Assembly: GCA_012839295.1 (NCBI GenBank)
Contig: DUNO01000033.1
Location: forward strand, 81,169 to 145,168
From: Clostridiales bacterium
GTDB lineage: Bacteria > Bacillota > Clostridia > Lachnospirales > Lachnospiraceae
DNA length: 64,000 nucleotides
Direction: 5' to 3'
This document shows positions 1-8,183 of the stretch, one piece after another. Position numbers and translations under genes: made by a program. The notes beneath the pieces were generated by a model that was given only the letters and a program-made list of their open reading frames with translations, had not been told where the DNA came from and did no database searches. The number at the start of each line of letters is the position of its first letter. Within the stretch, counting starts at the first letter, position 1.

Positions 1-581
1 TCAGCAACGAAGAAACAAAGGAAGCGATTGTGGTTGACCCGGCAGACCAGGCAGATAAAATTGAACAATATTTAAAGGCAAATGACCTCGTGTGCAAGGG
101 AATCCTTCTCACGCACGGTCATTTTGACCATATTATGGCGGCAGCCCAGCTGGCAGCCTCCACAGGGGCGAAGATCCACGCCCAGGAGGAAGAAGCGGGG
201 CTTTTAGAGGATCCCATGCTGAACGCCTCCATCCAATTCCGGCAGGAATGCAGCCTGGTTCCGGAGGTTCTGTTAAAGGACCAGGAGGTTTTGCAGCTGG
301 CGGGCTTTACGGTTAAGGTGATCCATACACCGGGACATACGGCTGGCGGAGCCTGTTATTATTTTGTAGGACATGGTGTCTTGTTCAGCGGTGACACCCT
401 TTTTCGGGAGGATATTGGCAGGTATGACCTGCCTACCGGTGACGGAAAGGTGTTAGTGGAGTCCATTAATAGCAAGCTAATGCTGTTGGAAGACCAGGTA
501 GTTGTATATCCGGGACATGGCGCACCGACTACGATAGGTCACGAAAGGGATAATAATAGATACATCAACAAAGGCTGGTGA
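1..581 (+). CDS. MBL-fold metallo-hydrolase, 5' partial (GloB/YcbL-like)
   Basis: The reading frame is open to the left edge: codons before position 30 (SNEETKEAI) continue in frame, so the gene starts outside the window and the GTG at 30 is internal. The metal-binding signature THGHFDH, the second histidine in HTPGHTAGG and the SGDTLF aspartate are all present, as is a final YPGHG. These are hallmarks of the hydroxyacylglutathione-hydrolase-like branch of the metallo-beta-lactamase fold, soluble Zn/Fe hydrolases of thioesters or related esters. Lachnospiraceae often carry such a gene next to hemZ. The stop overlaps an upstream GTG of the next gene, suggesting co-transcription. Substrate cannot be deduced. 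Confidence 0.9.
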   Translation, partial: SNEETKEAIVVDPADQADKIEQYLKANDLVCKGILLTHGHFDHIMAAAQLAASTGAKIHAQEEEAGLLEDPMLNASIQFRQECSLVPEVLLKDQEVLQLAGFTVKVIHTPGHTAGGACYYFVGHGVLFSGDTLFREDIGRYDLPTGDGKVLVESINSKLMLLEDQVVVYPGHGAPTTIGHERDNNRYINKGW

Positions 582-601
582 ATTTGGGAACGGAGATCAC
601 A

Positions 602-2200
602 ATGATAGATATTGTTTTATCGGATAAGGCCTATGAGAATGATTTTTACCCTCTGGTGAAGGCTTTTTATCCCGAAGAGACGGTAAAGGTGTATTCCATG
701 GAGGAATTTGCCGGGCATCAAAAGGACCGGCATAAGACCTACGGGACTTGGGAAAAATCCCTTCCTGAGAAGGGGTTTTTGCTTCCTGGGCAGGAAAAGA
801 CAGAAGGACAGCCTGACCGCGGGATGAGGATCGAGGTGGAGTTACAGAGAGAATTCTTTCTTATTAGAATTATTGGGATTAATAAGGTAGTAAGGCAGGA
901 TGAGGATAAGGAAGGAAGTGCAGCTTCCCGTGAAAAACGGGTGCCCTGTCTTTCGGAAGCTTTAACAAAGGCGCAGTATAAGAATACATTAAAGCGCGCC
1001 CTATACCAGCTGCTGTCGCAGGAGGTAAAACGGGAGCTTCCCTGGGGGATCCTTACGGGAATCCGCCCCACAAAGCTGGTCTATGAGCTGCTGGAGCAGG
1101 GAACCCCGGAGGATGGGATCAAGGCCCGGATGCATGAGGAATATCTTTGCTCCGGGGAGAAGGTGGATATGAGCATACAGATTGCCAGGCGGGAGCTCCA
1201 GCTGCTGAGTGAGATGGATTACAGGAAGGGCTATAGCCTCTATATCGGAATCCCCTTCTGCCCTACAACCTGTCTCTATTGCTCCTTCACCTCATATTCG
1301 ATTGCTAAGTTCGCAGGCCTGGTGGAGGATTATTTGGTGGCCTTGGAGAAGGAGCTGGAATATGCAGCGACCTGCTTTCCTGATAAGAAGCTGACAACAG
1401 TCTATCTTGGCGGCGGAACACCGACAACGCTGGCAGCAGGACAGCTGGACCGGCTGCTTGGTAGGGTGAGGCAGCTTTTTGACTTTTCCAATGTAAAGGA
1501 ATTCTGCGTTGAGGCAGGAAGGCCCGACAGCATCACCCCGGAAAAGCTCCAGGTATTGAAAAAATGGGGCGTCAGCCGTATCAGCATTAATCCCCAGAGC
1601 ATGCAGCAGGGAACCCTGGACCTGATCGGAAGACAGCATTCCGTGGAGGAGGTTAAGGAAGCCTTCCATATGGCGAGGGAAGCCGGACACAATAATATTA
1701 ATATGGATATTATTATCGGCTTACCGGGAGAAAGGCCGGAGGACGTGGCAGATACCCTAAGGCAGATCCGGGAACTGGAGCCTGAGAGCCTTACAGTCCA
1801 TACCCTGGCAATTAAGCGGGCAGCAAGGCTGAATCTGGAAAGGGATAATTATGCCCGGCTAAAAGCATCGGAGGTACCTCGGATGCTGGAGGAAACTGTC
1901 CGGTTTGCGAAGGAGAACAGCTATCTCCCCTACTACCTCTACCGGCAGAAGAATATGGCGGATAACCTTGAGAACATCGGATATTCCCGGTATGGAAAAG
2001 AGGGGCTGTATAACATATTAATTATGGAGGAGAAGCAGACTATATTAGCGCTGGGTGCGGGCGGTATGTCCAAATTTGTATTTCATAAGGAAAACCGGCT
2101 TGAGCGGGTAGACAATGTAAAAAGTGTTACGGATTACATTAACCGTATTGATGAGATGATAGGGAGAAAGCGGGATTTTATAGCCCGGAATGATATATAG
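602..2200 (+). CDS. hemZ: Coproporphyrinogen dehydrogenase HemZ-like radical SAM protein
   Basis: Radical SAM protein of the HemN/HemZ family. The CX3CX2C cluster motif (IPFCPTTCLYCSF) lies near residues 220-227, followed by YLGGGTPTTL and the HemN-type segments ISINPQSMQ and DIIIGLPGE. The roughly 200-residue N-terminal region before the radical SAM core is typical of HemZ. I chose ATG 602, which has GGAG about six bases upstream and gives the usual MIDIVLS-type start; a GTG at 578 in the same frame overlaps the previous stop by four bases and is the alternative. HemN family members oxidatively decarboxylate coproporphyrinogen III anaerobically, but HemZ function is less established and a haem-chaperone-like role is possible. 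Confidence 0.88.
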   Translation: MIDIVLSDKAYENDFYPLVKAFYPEETVKVYSMEEFAGHQKDRHKTYGTWEKSLPEKGFLLPGQEKTEGQPDRGMRIEVELQREFFLIRIIGINKVVRQDEDKEGSAASREKRVPCLSEALTKAQYKNTLKRALYQLLSQEVKRELPWGILTGIRPTKLVYELLEQGTPEDGIKARMHEEYLCSGEKVDMSIQIARRELQLLSEMDYRKGYSLYIGIPFCPTTCLYCSFTSYSIAKFAGLVEDYLVALEKELEYAATCFPDKKLTTVYLGGGTPTTLAAGQLDRLLGRVRQLFDFSNVKEFCVEAGRPDSITPEKLQVLKKWGVSRISINPQSMQQGTLDLIGRQHSVEEVKEAFHMAREAGHNNINMDIIIGLPGERPEDVADTLRQIRELEPESLTVHTLAIKRAARLNLERDNYARLKASEVPRMLEETVRFAKENSYLPYYLYRQKNMADNLENIGYSRYGKEGLYNILIMEEKQTILALGAGGMSKFVFHKENRLERVDNVKSVTDYINRIDEMIGRKRDFIARNDI

Positions 2201-2250
2201 GGATATAATAGATAGATCAAGAAAAGAATGTTTCATGAAGAAAAGTATAG

Positions 2251-2291
2251 ATTTAAATGATCCGGGAATCAAATGGGCAAATCATTTAAAT
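2251..2291 (+). promoter_or_regulatory. Inverted repeat in hisS leader
   Basis: ATTTAAATGAT (2251-2261) is exactly complementary to ATCATTTAAAT (2281-2291) with a 19-nt loop. It lies in the hemZ-hisS gap, upstream of the SD-mimic hairpin. No T-run follows, so it is not a standard terminator. It may be an operator or an mRNA structure. Confidence 0.5.
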
Positions 2292-2302
2292 ATAACGTAG
2301 GA

Positions 2303-2330
2303 CGGAGGAGAAATCCTCCGGAAGGAGGAT
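2303..2330 (+). promoter_or_regulatory. Shine-Dalgarno-mimic hairpin before hisS
   Basis: A seven-pair stem with GAAA tetraloop (CGGAGGA / TCCTCCG, 2303-2320) precedes the true ribosome binding site AAGGAGGA (2322-2329). The TCCTCC arm could pair with either the upstream copy or the real site. The 16-mer GGAGGAGAAATCCTCC recurs exactly twice before a shell-protein gene at 32317 and 32342. Confidence 0.6.
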
Positions 2331-2333
2331 TAG

Positions 2334-3584
2334 ATGATTACACAAAGACCGAAGGGAACCCAGGACTGGTATGGTTCCAGTATGCACAAGCGGACAATCA
2401 TTGAGGGCATTGCGCGTAAGATATGCAAGGCTTATAACATAAAGGAGATTATTACTCCTGCCTTTGAGCATACGGTGCTTTTCCAAAGGGGCGTGGGAGA
2501 GACTACGGATGTTGTCCAGAAGGAGATGTACACCTTTGACGATAAGGGTAACCGTAGCATTACCTTAAAGCCGGAGGGAACAGCCGGTGCGGTGAGGGCC
2601 TTCCTGGAAAATGGATTGTTTGCAGAAAGCCAGCCGACAAAGCTGTTTTATTTTACCCAGGCCTTCCGCTATGAGAACCCCCAGAGCGGGCGGTTGCGCC
2701 AGCATCATCAATTTGGCATTGAGTTTTTTGGTTCCGCAAGTCCTCTGGCCGAGGTCGAGCTGATTACCCTGCTGACTGAATTCATGAAGGAATTAGGGAT
2801 GAAGGGTGCAAGGCTCCACATCAACAGCATCGGCTGCGGCAACTGCCGTAAGACCTATAATGAAGCGCTGCTGGACTATTTAAAGCAGCATGAGACAGAG
2901 CTTTGCCCGACCTGTAGGGAAAGGATGAAAAAGAACCCCCTCCGTGTCATCGACTGTAAGGTACCTTCCTGCAAGGTGGTTATAAAGGATGCGCCCAGAA
3001 CGATCCAGTATCTGGATGAGGAATGCAGCAAGCATTTTGAGGAGCTGAAGGGGCTGTTGACAGAGCTTGGGATCCACTATGAGGTGGATACGGGAATTGT
3101 GAGGGGGCTTGATTATTATACGAAGACCGTATTTGAATTCGTGAATGCGGAAGGCTTTACCCTCTGCGGCGGCGGAAGATATGATAACCTGGTCCATGAA
3201 ATTGATGAAAAGCAGGATATTCCTGCCGTAGGCTTTGGTTTTGGGATCGAACGGATTATCAATGAGCTGGCGGCAGAAGGTGTCGAACTGGCGGCGGAGC
3301 CCCCTGTGGAGCTTTATGTCGGTATCCTGGGACAGGACGCAAAAGCAGAAGCCTACAAGCTGGTACAGAAGCTCCGCAGTGCCGGAGTAGTCGTAGAAAC
3401 GGACTATATGGACCGGAGTGTAAAGGCTCAGATGAAGTATGCAAATAAAATTGGAGCCAAAAATACGGTCATTATTGGGGCGGATGAGCTGAGCAATAAC
3501 AAGGCCAACATCAAAAACATGGAAAACGGCGAACAGACCGAGGTGGCATTGGATAAAATAGCGGAATTTTTCTGTTTTAAATAA
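2334..3584 (+). CDS. hisS: Histidine--tRNA ligase
   Basis: Class II aminoacyl-tRNA synthetase that charges tRNA-His in the cytoplasm. Visible landmarks are the N-terminal RPKGTQDW, the [11 protein letters not shown] segment, motif 2 ([23 protein letters not shown]), the histidine-binding [12 protein letters not shown] and GGRYDNLV, and motif 3 [11 protein letters not shown]-terminal anticodon-binding domain follows from about residue 330. At 416 residues it is the standard bacterial length. A cysteine-containing insertion (CGNC, CPTC, DCKVPSC) lies in the middle. ATG 2334 has a strong AAGGAGGA site at five to seven bases. It sits between hemZ and a Dabb gene in a housekeeping run. Confidence 0.97.
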   Translation: MITQRPKGTQDWYGSSMHKRTIIEGIARKICKAYNIKEIITPAFEHTVLFQRGVGETTDVVQKEMYTFDDKGNRSITLKPEGTAGAVRAFLENGLFAESQPTKLFYFTQAFRYENPQSGRLRQHHQFGIEFFGSASPLAEVELITLLTEFMKELGMKGARLHINSIGCGNCRKTYNEALLDYLKQHETELCPTCRERMKKNPLRVIDCKVPSCKVVIKDAPRTIQYLDEECSKHFEELKGLLTELGIHYEVDTGIVRGLDYYTKTVFEFVNAEGFTLCGGGRYDNLVHEIDEKQDIPAVGFGFGIERIINELAAEGVELAAEPPVELYVGILGQDAKAEAYKLVQKLRSAGVVVETDYMDRSVKAQMKYANKIGAKNTVIIGADELSNNKANIKNMENGEQTEVALDKIAEFFCFK

Positions 3585-3597
3585 GGAGGGTTAGTCA

Positions 3598-3900
3598 ATG
3601 GTAAAACATTTTGTGGCATGGAATTTTGCTGAACATCTTTCCGAGGAGGAAAGGGTGGTAAAGGCGGCTCAGATGAAAAAGGAGCTGGAGGGCTTAAAGG
3701 ATTTGATTCCTGGCGTCGTGTCAATTAACGTGTATCTGGACCAGCTGTCAACTTCAGATTCTGATCTGGTATTGGACAGCGTATTTGTAGATGAGGAAGC
3801 TTTGAAGGCATATATCGTACATCCGGAGCATGTCAGGGTTGGTACGAATTACGTAAGGCCAATCACCTGCAACCGTAAATGCGTTGATTTTGTTTTATAG
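3598..3900 (+). CDS. Dabb (stress-responsive A/B barrel) domain protein
   Basis: A 100-residue soluble protein that matches the Dabb ferredoxin-like fold: starts MVKHFVAWNF, contains a helix rich in charged residues, an INVYLD strand, a DLVLDSVFVDEEALKAY segment and a terminal HPEHVRV. Dabb proteins are small dimeric alpha/beta barrels without a firmly known reaction in most bacteria. It begins 13 bases after the hisS stop with GGAGG just upstream, so it probably shares that transcript; aspS follows after about 90 bases. No catalytic residues can be assigned from sequence alone. Confidence 0.85.
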   Translation: MVKHFVAWNFAEHLSEEERVVKAAQMKKELEGLKDLIPGVVSINVYLDQLSTSDSDLVLDSVFVDEEALKAYIVHPEHVRVGTNYVRPITCNRKCVDFVL

Positions 3901-3938
3901 ACGGGAGCCTCACAAAAAGAAGGCGAAAACTTTCTAAA

Positions 3939-3954
3939 GGAGGGCAAAACCTCC
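3939..3954 (+). promoter_or_regulatory. Small GGAGG/CCTCC hairpin before aspS
   Basis: GGAGG (3939-3943) pairs with CCTCC (3950-3954) across a GCAAAA loop about 40 bases upstream of the aspS start. It resembles the SD-mimic hairpins before hisS and the shell gene at 32382, but is shorter and not identical. Confidence 0.4.
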
Positions 3955-3992
3955 AAAAAGGAAGCTTAAATGAGATGAAGGAGATTGAAAAA

Positions 3993-5798
3993 ATGGCAGA
4001 AGCAATGAAAGGCTTGCACAGAAGCCACAGATGTACGGAGGTTACCAGTAAAAATATTGGCGAGACCGTAACCGTAATGGGATGGGTACAGAAATACAGG
4101 AATAAGGGTGGAATTATCTTTGTTGATTTAAGGGACCGCTCCGGCCTTTTGCAGATAATATTTGAGGAGGGTGACTGCGGGGCGGACAATTTTGCCAAGG
4201 CAGAAAAGCTCAGGAGTGAATTTGTAATTGCAGTGGTTGGCAGGGTGGAAGCCCGTGCCGGTGCGGTAAATGAGAATTTAACTACCGGTGATATTGAAAT
4301 CAGGGCGGCGCAGCTGCGCATACTGTCTGAGGCTGAGACACCTCCCTTCCCTATTGAAGAAGAATCAAAGACGAAGGAAGATTTGAGGTTAAAATACCGT
4401 TATCTGGACTTGAGGAGACCGGATATCCAAAAGAACATGATACTGCGCAGCAAGGTGGCGATGGTAACCCGCCAGTTTCTCGCAGAGGAAGGCTTCCTCG
4501 AGATTGAAACACCGGTTTTAACCAAGAGTACTCCGGAGGGAGCCAGGGACTACCTGGTGCCCAGCCGTGTCCATCCGGGAAATTTCTATGCGTTGCCCCA
4601 ATCACCCCAGATCTTTAAGCAGCTTTTGATGGTATCCGGCTATGACCGTTATTTCCAGATCGTAAAATGCTTCCGTGACGAGGACCTGCGTGCCGACAGG
4701 CAGCCGGAGTTTACCCAGATCGATATGGAGCTTTCCTTTGTGGATGTGGAAGATGTATTGGATGTGAATGAGCGACTGCTTAAAAAGATGTTTCAGGAAG
4801 CCATCGGAATCGATATTCCCCTGCCGATCCAAAGGATGACCTATGCAGAGGCCATGGACCGCTTCGGCTCAGATAAGCCGGATATCCGTTTTGGCCTGGA
4901 ATTAAAAAATGTGTCTGAGGTAGTAAAGGGCTGTGGCTTTGGCGTATTTACGGCCGCCCTTGACAAGGGCGGTTCTGTCCGGGGAATTAATGCCAAGGGG
5001 CAGGCGGACATGCCCCGTAAGAAGATCGATGCGCTGGTTGACTTTGTAAAGGATTACGGTGCAAAGGGTCTGGCATATCTGGCTGTGGAAGCAGAAGGCT
5101 CCTATAAATCCTCCTTTGCGAAGTTCCTGACAGAAGAGGAATTAAAGGCCCTGGTGGCAGCTATGGACGGCGAGCCCGGAGACCTGCTGTTATTTGCGGC
5201 AGATGAGGATGACGTAGTATTTGCAGCCCTTGGAGCCCTTCGCGTGGAGATCGCCAAGAACCTGGGACTCCTCCATAAGGATGAATATAAATTCCTCTGG
5301 ATCACAGAATTCCCCCTCCTTGAGTATTCCAAGGAAGAGGGCAGGTATAGCGCAAAGCACCATCCCTTCACCATGCCGATGGATGAGGATCTCCATCTGC
5401 TTGATACGGAGCCGGGCAAGGTAAGGGCAAAGGCCTATGACATAACCTTAAACGGCACGGAGATCGGTGGCGGTTCCGTGAGAATTTACCAGAATGATGT
5501 CCAGGAGAAGATGTTTGAGGTGCTGGGCTTTACGAAGGAAAGAGCCTATGAGCAATTCGGCTTTCTGTTAAATGCCTTCAAATATGGTGTTCCTCCCCAT
5601 GCAGGCCTCGCTTACGGACTGGACCGTCTGGTCATGCTTATGACAAAGGAGGACAGTATCCGTGACGTAATCGCTTTCCCGAAGGTAAAGGACGCTTCCT
5701 GCCTGATGTCAGAGGCTCCCGGCCTTGTTGAAGATAAGCAGCTGCAGGAGCTGGGAATTGGAATAACCGCCGGACAGAACCAGACATGGAAGGAATAA
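3993..5798 (+). CDS. aspS: Aspartate--tRNA ligase
   Basis: Class IIb aminoacyl-tRNA synthetase of about 600 residues. It has the N-terminal OB-fold anticodon domain (GWVQKYRNKGGIIFVDLRDR), motif 1 region, motif 2 FRDEDLRADRQPEFTQID, the bacterial GAD insertion (about residues 290-420) and motif 3 GLAYGLDRLVMLM. Bacterial-type length is normal. Two starts are possible: ATG 3975 and ATG 3993. I prefer 3993 because AAGGAG lies nine bases upstream and the product then begins MAEAMKGLHRSHRC. The next gene overlaps its stop by one base (TAATG), so translation is probably coupled. Confidence 0.97.
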   Translation: MAEAMKGLHRSHRCTEVTSKNIGETVTVMGWVQKYRNKGGIIFVDLRDRSGLLQIIFEEGDCGADNFAKAEKLRSEFVIAVVGRVEARAGAVNENLTTGDIEIRAAQLRILSEAETPPFPIEEESKTKEDLRLKYRYLDLRRPDIQKNMILRSKVAMVTRQFLAEEGFLEIETPVLTKSTPEGARDYLVPSRVHPGNFYALPQSPQIFKQLLMVSGYDRYFQIVKCFRDEDLRADRQPEFTQIDMELSFVDVEDVLDVNERLLKKMFQEAIGIDIPLPIQRMTYAEAMDRFGSDKPDIRFGLELKNVSEVVKGCGFGVFTAALDKGGSVRGINAKGQADMPRKKIDALVDFVKDYGAKGLAYLAVEAEGSYKSSFAKFLTEEELKALVAAMDGEPGDLLLFAADEDDVVFAALGALRVEIAKNLGLLHKDEYKFLWITEFPLLEYSKEEGRYSAKHHPFTMPMDEDLHLLDTEPGKVRAKAYDITLNGTEIGGGSVRIYQNDVQEKMFEVLGFTKERAYEQFGFLLNAFKYGVPPHAGLAYGLDRLVMLMTKEDSIRDVIAFPKVKDASCLMSEAPGLVEDKQLQELGIGITAGQNQTWKE

Positions 5799-6070
5799 TG
5801 GTATATATGGCCTTGGGCTATCTTGCCTTTATGAGCAGCCTGGGCTTTGCAGCCATGGGTATCGATAAATGGAAGGCCAGGCGCAGGAGCTGGCGGATCC
5901 AGGAGAGAACCCTGTTTGCCCTTGCATTTTTGGGAGGGGGAATCGGTTCGCTGCTTGGAATGTATGCCTTCCACCATAAGACGAAGCATAAAAAGTTTGT
6001 GTTTTTGCTTCCCCTGGCGGCATTTTTGTACGCTGTTATTGTCTACCGGCTGATTATTTTAATTTTATGA
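5798..6070 (+). CDS. DUF1294 family membrane protein
   Basis: About 90 residues with the family signature G(I/V)DKxxA near the N-terminus (AMGIDKWKARRRSWRIQE), LALLGG-type segment (ALAFLGGGIGSLLGMY) and HHKTKH followed by a hydrophobic C-terminal segment. Two or three membrane spans are predicted by eye. The ATG overlaps the aspS stop as TAATG, with GGAAGG a few bases before it; a further in-frame ATG at 5786 lies inside aspS. Family function is unknown. Some family members are fused to cold-shock domains, and a free cold-shock gene is indeed the next gene here, which may be more than coincidence. Confidence 0.85.
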   Translation: MVYMALGYLAFMSSLGFAAMGIDKWKARRRSWRIQERTLFALAFLGGGIGSLLGMYAFHHKTKHKKFVFLLPLAAFLYAVIVYRLIILIL

Positions 6071-6133
6071 TAAATGTACAAAGAGAATGAAAAAAAACCA
6101 CTGCCGGTATAGCATTATGTCGACAAATAGTAT

Positions 6134-6162
6134 TTGACATAACGGAAGATAAGTGTTAAAAT
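6134..6162 (+). promoter_or_regulatory. Sigma-A promoter of the cold-shock gene
   Basis: TTGACA (6134-6139), 17-base spacer, TAAAAT (6157-6162). The predicted transcript begins almost at the hairpin 6169-6186. Confidence 0.85.
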
Positions 6163-6168
6163 TAGGAT

Positions 6169-6186
6169 GTTGGTGAGAACACCAAC
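6169..6186 (+). promoter_or_regulatory. 5' leader hairpin of csp mRNA
   Basis: GTTGGTG pairs with CACCAAC across an AGAA loop right at the expected transcript start. A 5' hairpin could stabilise the mRNA or take part in temperature control, as known for other csp leaders; the latter is inference. Confidence 0.6.
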
Positions 6187-6219
6187 GAGATAATATTTAT
6201 ATTTTGGAGGAATTTTTAC

Positions 6220-6417
6220 ATGAAGGGTACAGTAAAGTGGTTCAACAATCAAAAAGGATTCGGTTTTATCTCTGATGAGCAGGGTAACGATGTATTCGTA
6301 CATTACAGCGGTCTTAACATGGATGGTTTCAAGTCCTTGGAAGAGGGGCAGCCTGTTGAGTTCGAAGTAATTCAGGGAGCAAAAGGTCCTCAGGCAACTA
6401 ACGTAACAAAATTATAA
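6220..6417 (+). CDS. Cold-shock protein, CspA family
   Basis: A 65-residue single cold-shock domain. RNP1 (KGFGFI) and RNP2 (DVFVHYS) are intact in [17 protein letters not shown] and the following strand, so it should bind single-stranded nucleic acid and act as an RNA chaperone in the cytoplasm. The length is normal for the family. It has its own strong promoter, a 5' hairpin, a TTGGAGGA ribosome site and a strong terminator at 6521-6564, so it is a monocistronic unit. The order DUF1294-csp is notable because fusions of these domains are known in other bacteria. Confidence 0.97.
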   Translation: MKGTVKWFNNQKGFGFISDEQGNDVFVHYSGLNMDGFKSLEEGQPVEFEVIQGAKGPQATNVTKL

Positions 6418-6520
6418 TCAATGTTGGGATTACAGTGTACCTTTTCTATACTATAAATTTTGTTTTCGGTAGAAATGAGTTTATAAAGAAATAGTGCTGT
6501 ATTATGTAGAACAGTTGATT

Positions 6521-6564
6521 AAAGGTTATCCTTAATGAGCAATCATTGAGGATAACCTTTTTTT
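6521..6564. terminator. Bidirectional terminator between csp and the YesN gene
   Basis: An 18-pair stem (AAAGGTTATCCTTAATGA with TCATTGAGGATAACCTTT, one G-T pair) with GCAA loop, followed by a T-run; A-run on the other side serves the convergent - strand gene. Confidence 0.9.
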
Positions 6565-6623
6565 GATGCAGTATTAATGAAAGTATGCGGGTCTTCCTTT
6601 CATTAATACTGTATCGCAGGATA

Positions 6624-8183
6624 TTAGGGCTCACGGTGGTTAGCGAGCAGGGAATAATCCTTTGGCGAATAGCCATACAGCTTTTTGAAGGACTTGCTGT
6701 AATAAAAGGCATCCAAATAGCCGACCATATCAGAGATTTCAGATATTTTGTAATTCCCGGAGCCAAGGAGGGTCTTTGATGCCTCCATCCGGACCCGGGT
6801 GATGTATTGCAGTATGGATTGGTTGCTGACCCTCTTAAATACGCTGCCCATATAGCAGGGATTCAGCTGGAATACCTCAGCCAGTCCTGCGACAGATAAC
6901 TCTGCCTCGGAATAATGGGAGTTGATATAGCTGGTAATCCGTTTGCACAGGATGATATCGGAGGGAACCGCTTCAGTTTTATTGATGATTTGGAGGCCGT
7001 AGTCTTTGATGCTGTCCTTTATGTCGGCTAACAGATATTCCTCCTCCAGCATCCGGTCCACGGAGGGTACCACATTATCATTCAGATTTTCCATGTCATA
7101 ATAGCTTATCTTATAGGTCATGAAAAATTCCGTAACAATCAGGCGGAGATATTCAGGGCCGGCCAGCTGCAGGATGCCGTCAAAGGTTTGATCGACATAG
7201 TCGCCAAAGCCCTTGCTGTCCTTGCTGTTCAGAAAGTAAATAATGTTCTGCCGGATCTTTGAAAGCTGAAGGGCAGCGGTATGCTGCTCCGGTAAATCAG
7301 AGAGCTGATAAACCTGGGAATGTGGGAAGAAAAAACGGTAATCCAGCCGCTGGTATATTTTTTTGTGGTGCTTTTTCCAGCTCTCCATAACAGGGAAGGC
7401 CTCACCGGCCAGGATAAAATGATAGACCCCTTCCTTTTCCAAAGAATCCGATGGCTCTTTGGGATCCAAGGCTTTCATGTAGGCCAGGGAGTCCCTTAGG
7501 ATATTAAGGACCGCAGAGGAGTCCGGCAGCGTCAAAAATACCTGGACCGTATAGATATAATCCGTTTCCTTCATATATTCACAATCAAAGCCCCGGTCAC
7601 GAAGTGCGGATATGATCCTGGTAATGGATACGGAGGTCTCATCATTCATAAATAAGCAGATATAAAGGGTATAGGGATACTGCCTCAGCTCAGTGTATGT
7701 CAAGTACAGGCTCTGGAGCTGCAGGCTGCCGGCCAGCACATTGGAAAGCTGCATACAGCGCTCATAATGGTAATACTGTTGGATTTGATGCTGGTGGCTT
7801 TCCTGGAGCTGGATTTTTTTGATACAGTCCTCCAGGGTGGTATTTAAGCTGGAGGCCTCCACCGGCTTTAGCAGATAATCCACTACACCGTATTTAATTG
7901 CAACCTGGGCATAGCTAAAATCATTATATCCTGATAAAATGATGATTTTTGTCATAGGATAATGGGTATGGACATATTCTGCCACCTCAAGCCCGTTCAT
8001 CTGGGGCATTTTGATGTCCAGCAGAAGGATGTGGGCGGGATGCTCCTGTAATAGCTTTATGGCTTCGGCGCCATTTTGCGCTTCTCCCGCAAGTACCAGG
8101 TTAAGCTCTTCCCAGGGAATTATCTTTTTAATACGCTGCAGGATGAAATATTCATCATCTGCGATGATTACATTATAGGACAT
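6624..8183 (-). CDS. YesN-type response regulator (REC + AraC HTH)
   Basis: 519 residues. The N-terminal receiver domain carries the acidic pocket (IIADDEY), phospho-acceptor aspartate in ILLLDIKMPQMNG and the lysine in VDYLLKPV. A long middle region of about 270 residues is poorly conserved, and the last 100 residues form an AraC double helix-turn-helix (ITSYINSHYSEAELSVAGLAEVF ... SDMVGYLDAFYYSKSFKKLYGYSPKDY). Such regulators control sugar uptake genes. It overlaps the YesM-type kinase by 11 bases, so the pair is translationally coupled, and it is divergent from a sugar ABC operon, its likely target. The sensed sugar is unknown. Confidence 0.93.
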   Translation of the reverse strand: MSYNVIIADDEYFILQRIKKIIPWEELNLVLAGEAQNGAEAIKLLQEHPAHILLLDIKMPQMNGLEVAEYVHTHYPMTKIIILSGYNDFSYAQVAIKYGVVDYLLKPVEASSLNTTLEDCIKKIQLQESHQHQIQQYYHYERCMQLSNVLAGSLQLQSLYLTYTELRQYPYTLYICLFMNDETSVSITRIISALRDRGFDCEYMKETDYIYTVQVFLTLPDSSAVLNILRDSLAYMKALDPKEPSDSLEKEGVYHFILAGEAFPVMESWKKHHKKIYQRLDYRFFFPHSQVYQLSDLPEQHTAALQLSKIRQNIIYFLNSKDSKGFGDYVDQTFDGILQLAGPEYLRLIVTEFFMTYKISYYDMENLNDNVVPSVDRMLEEEYLLADIKDSIKDYGLQIINKTEAVPSDIILCKRITSYINSHYSEAELSVAGLAEVFQLNPCYMGSVFKRVSNQSILQYITRVRMEASKTLLGSGNYKISEISDMVGYLDAFYYSKSFKKLYGYSPKDYSLLANHREP

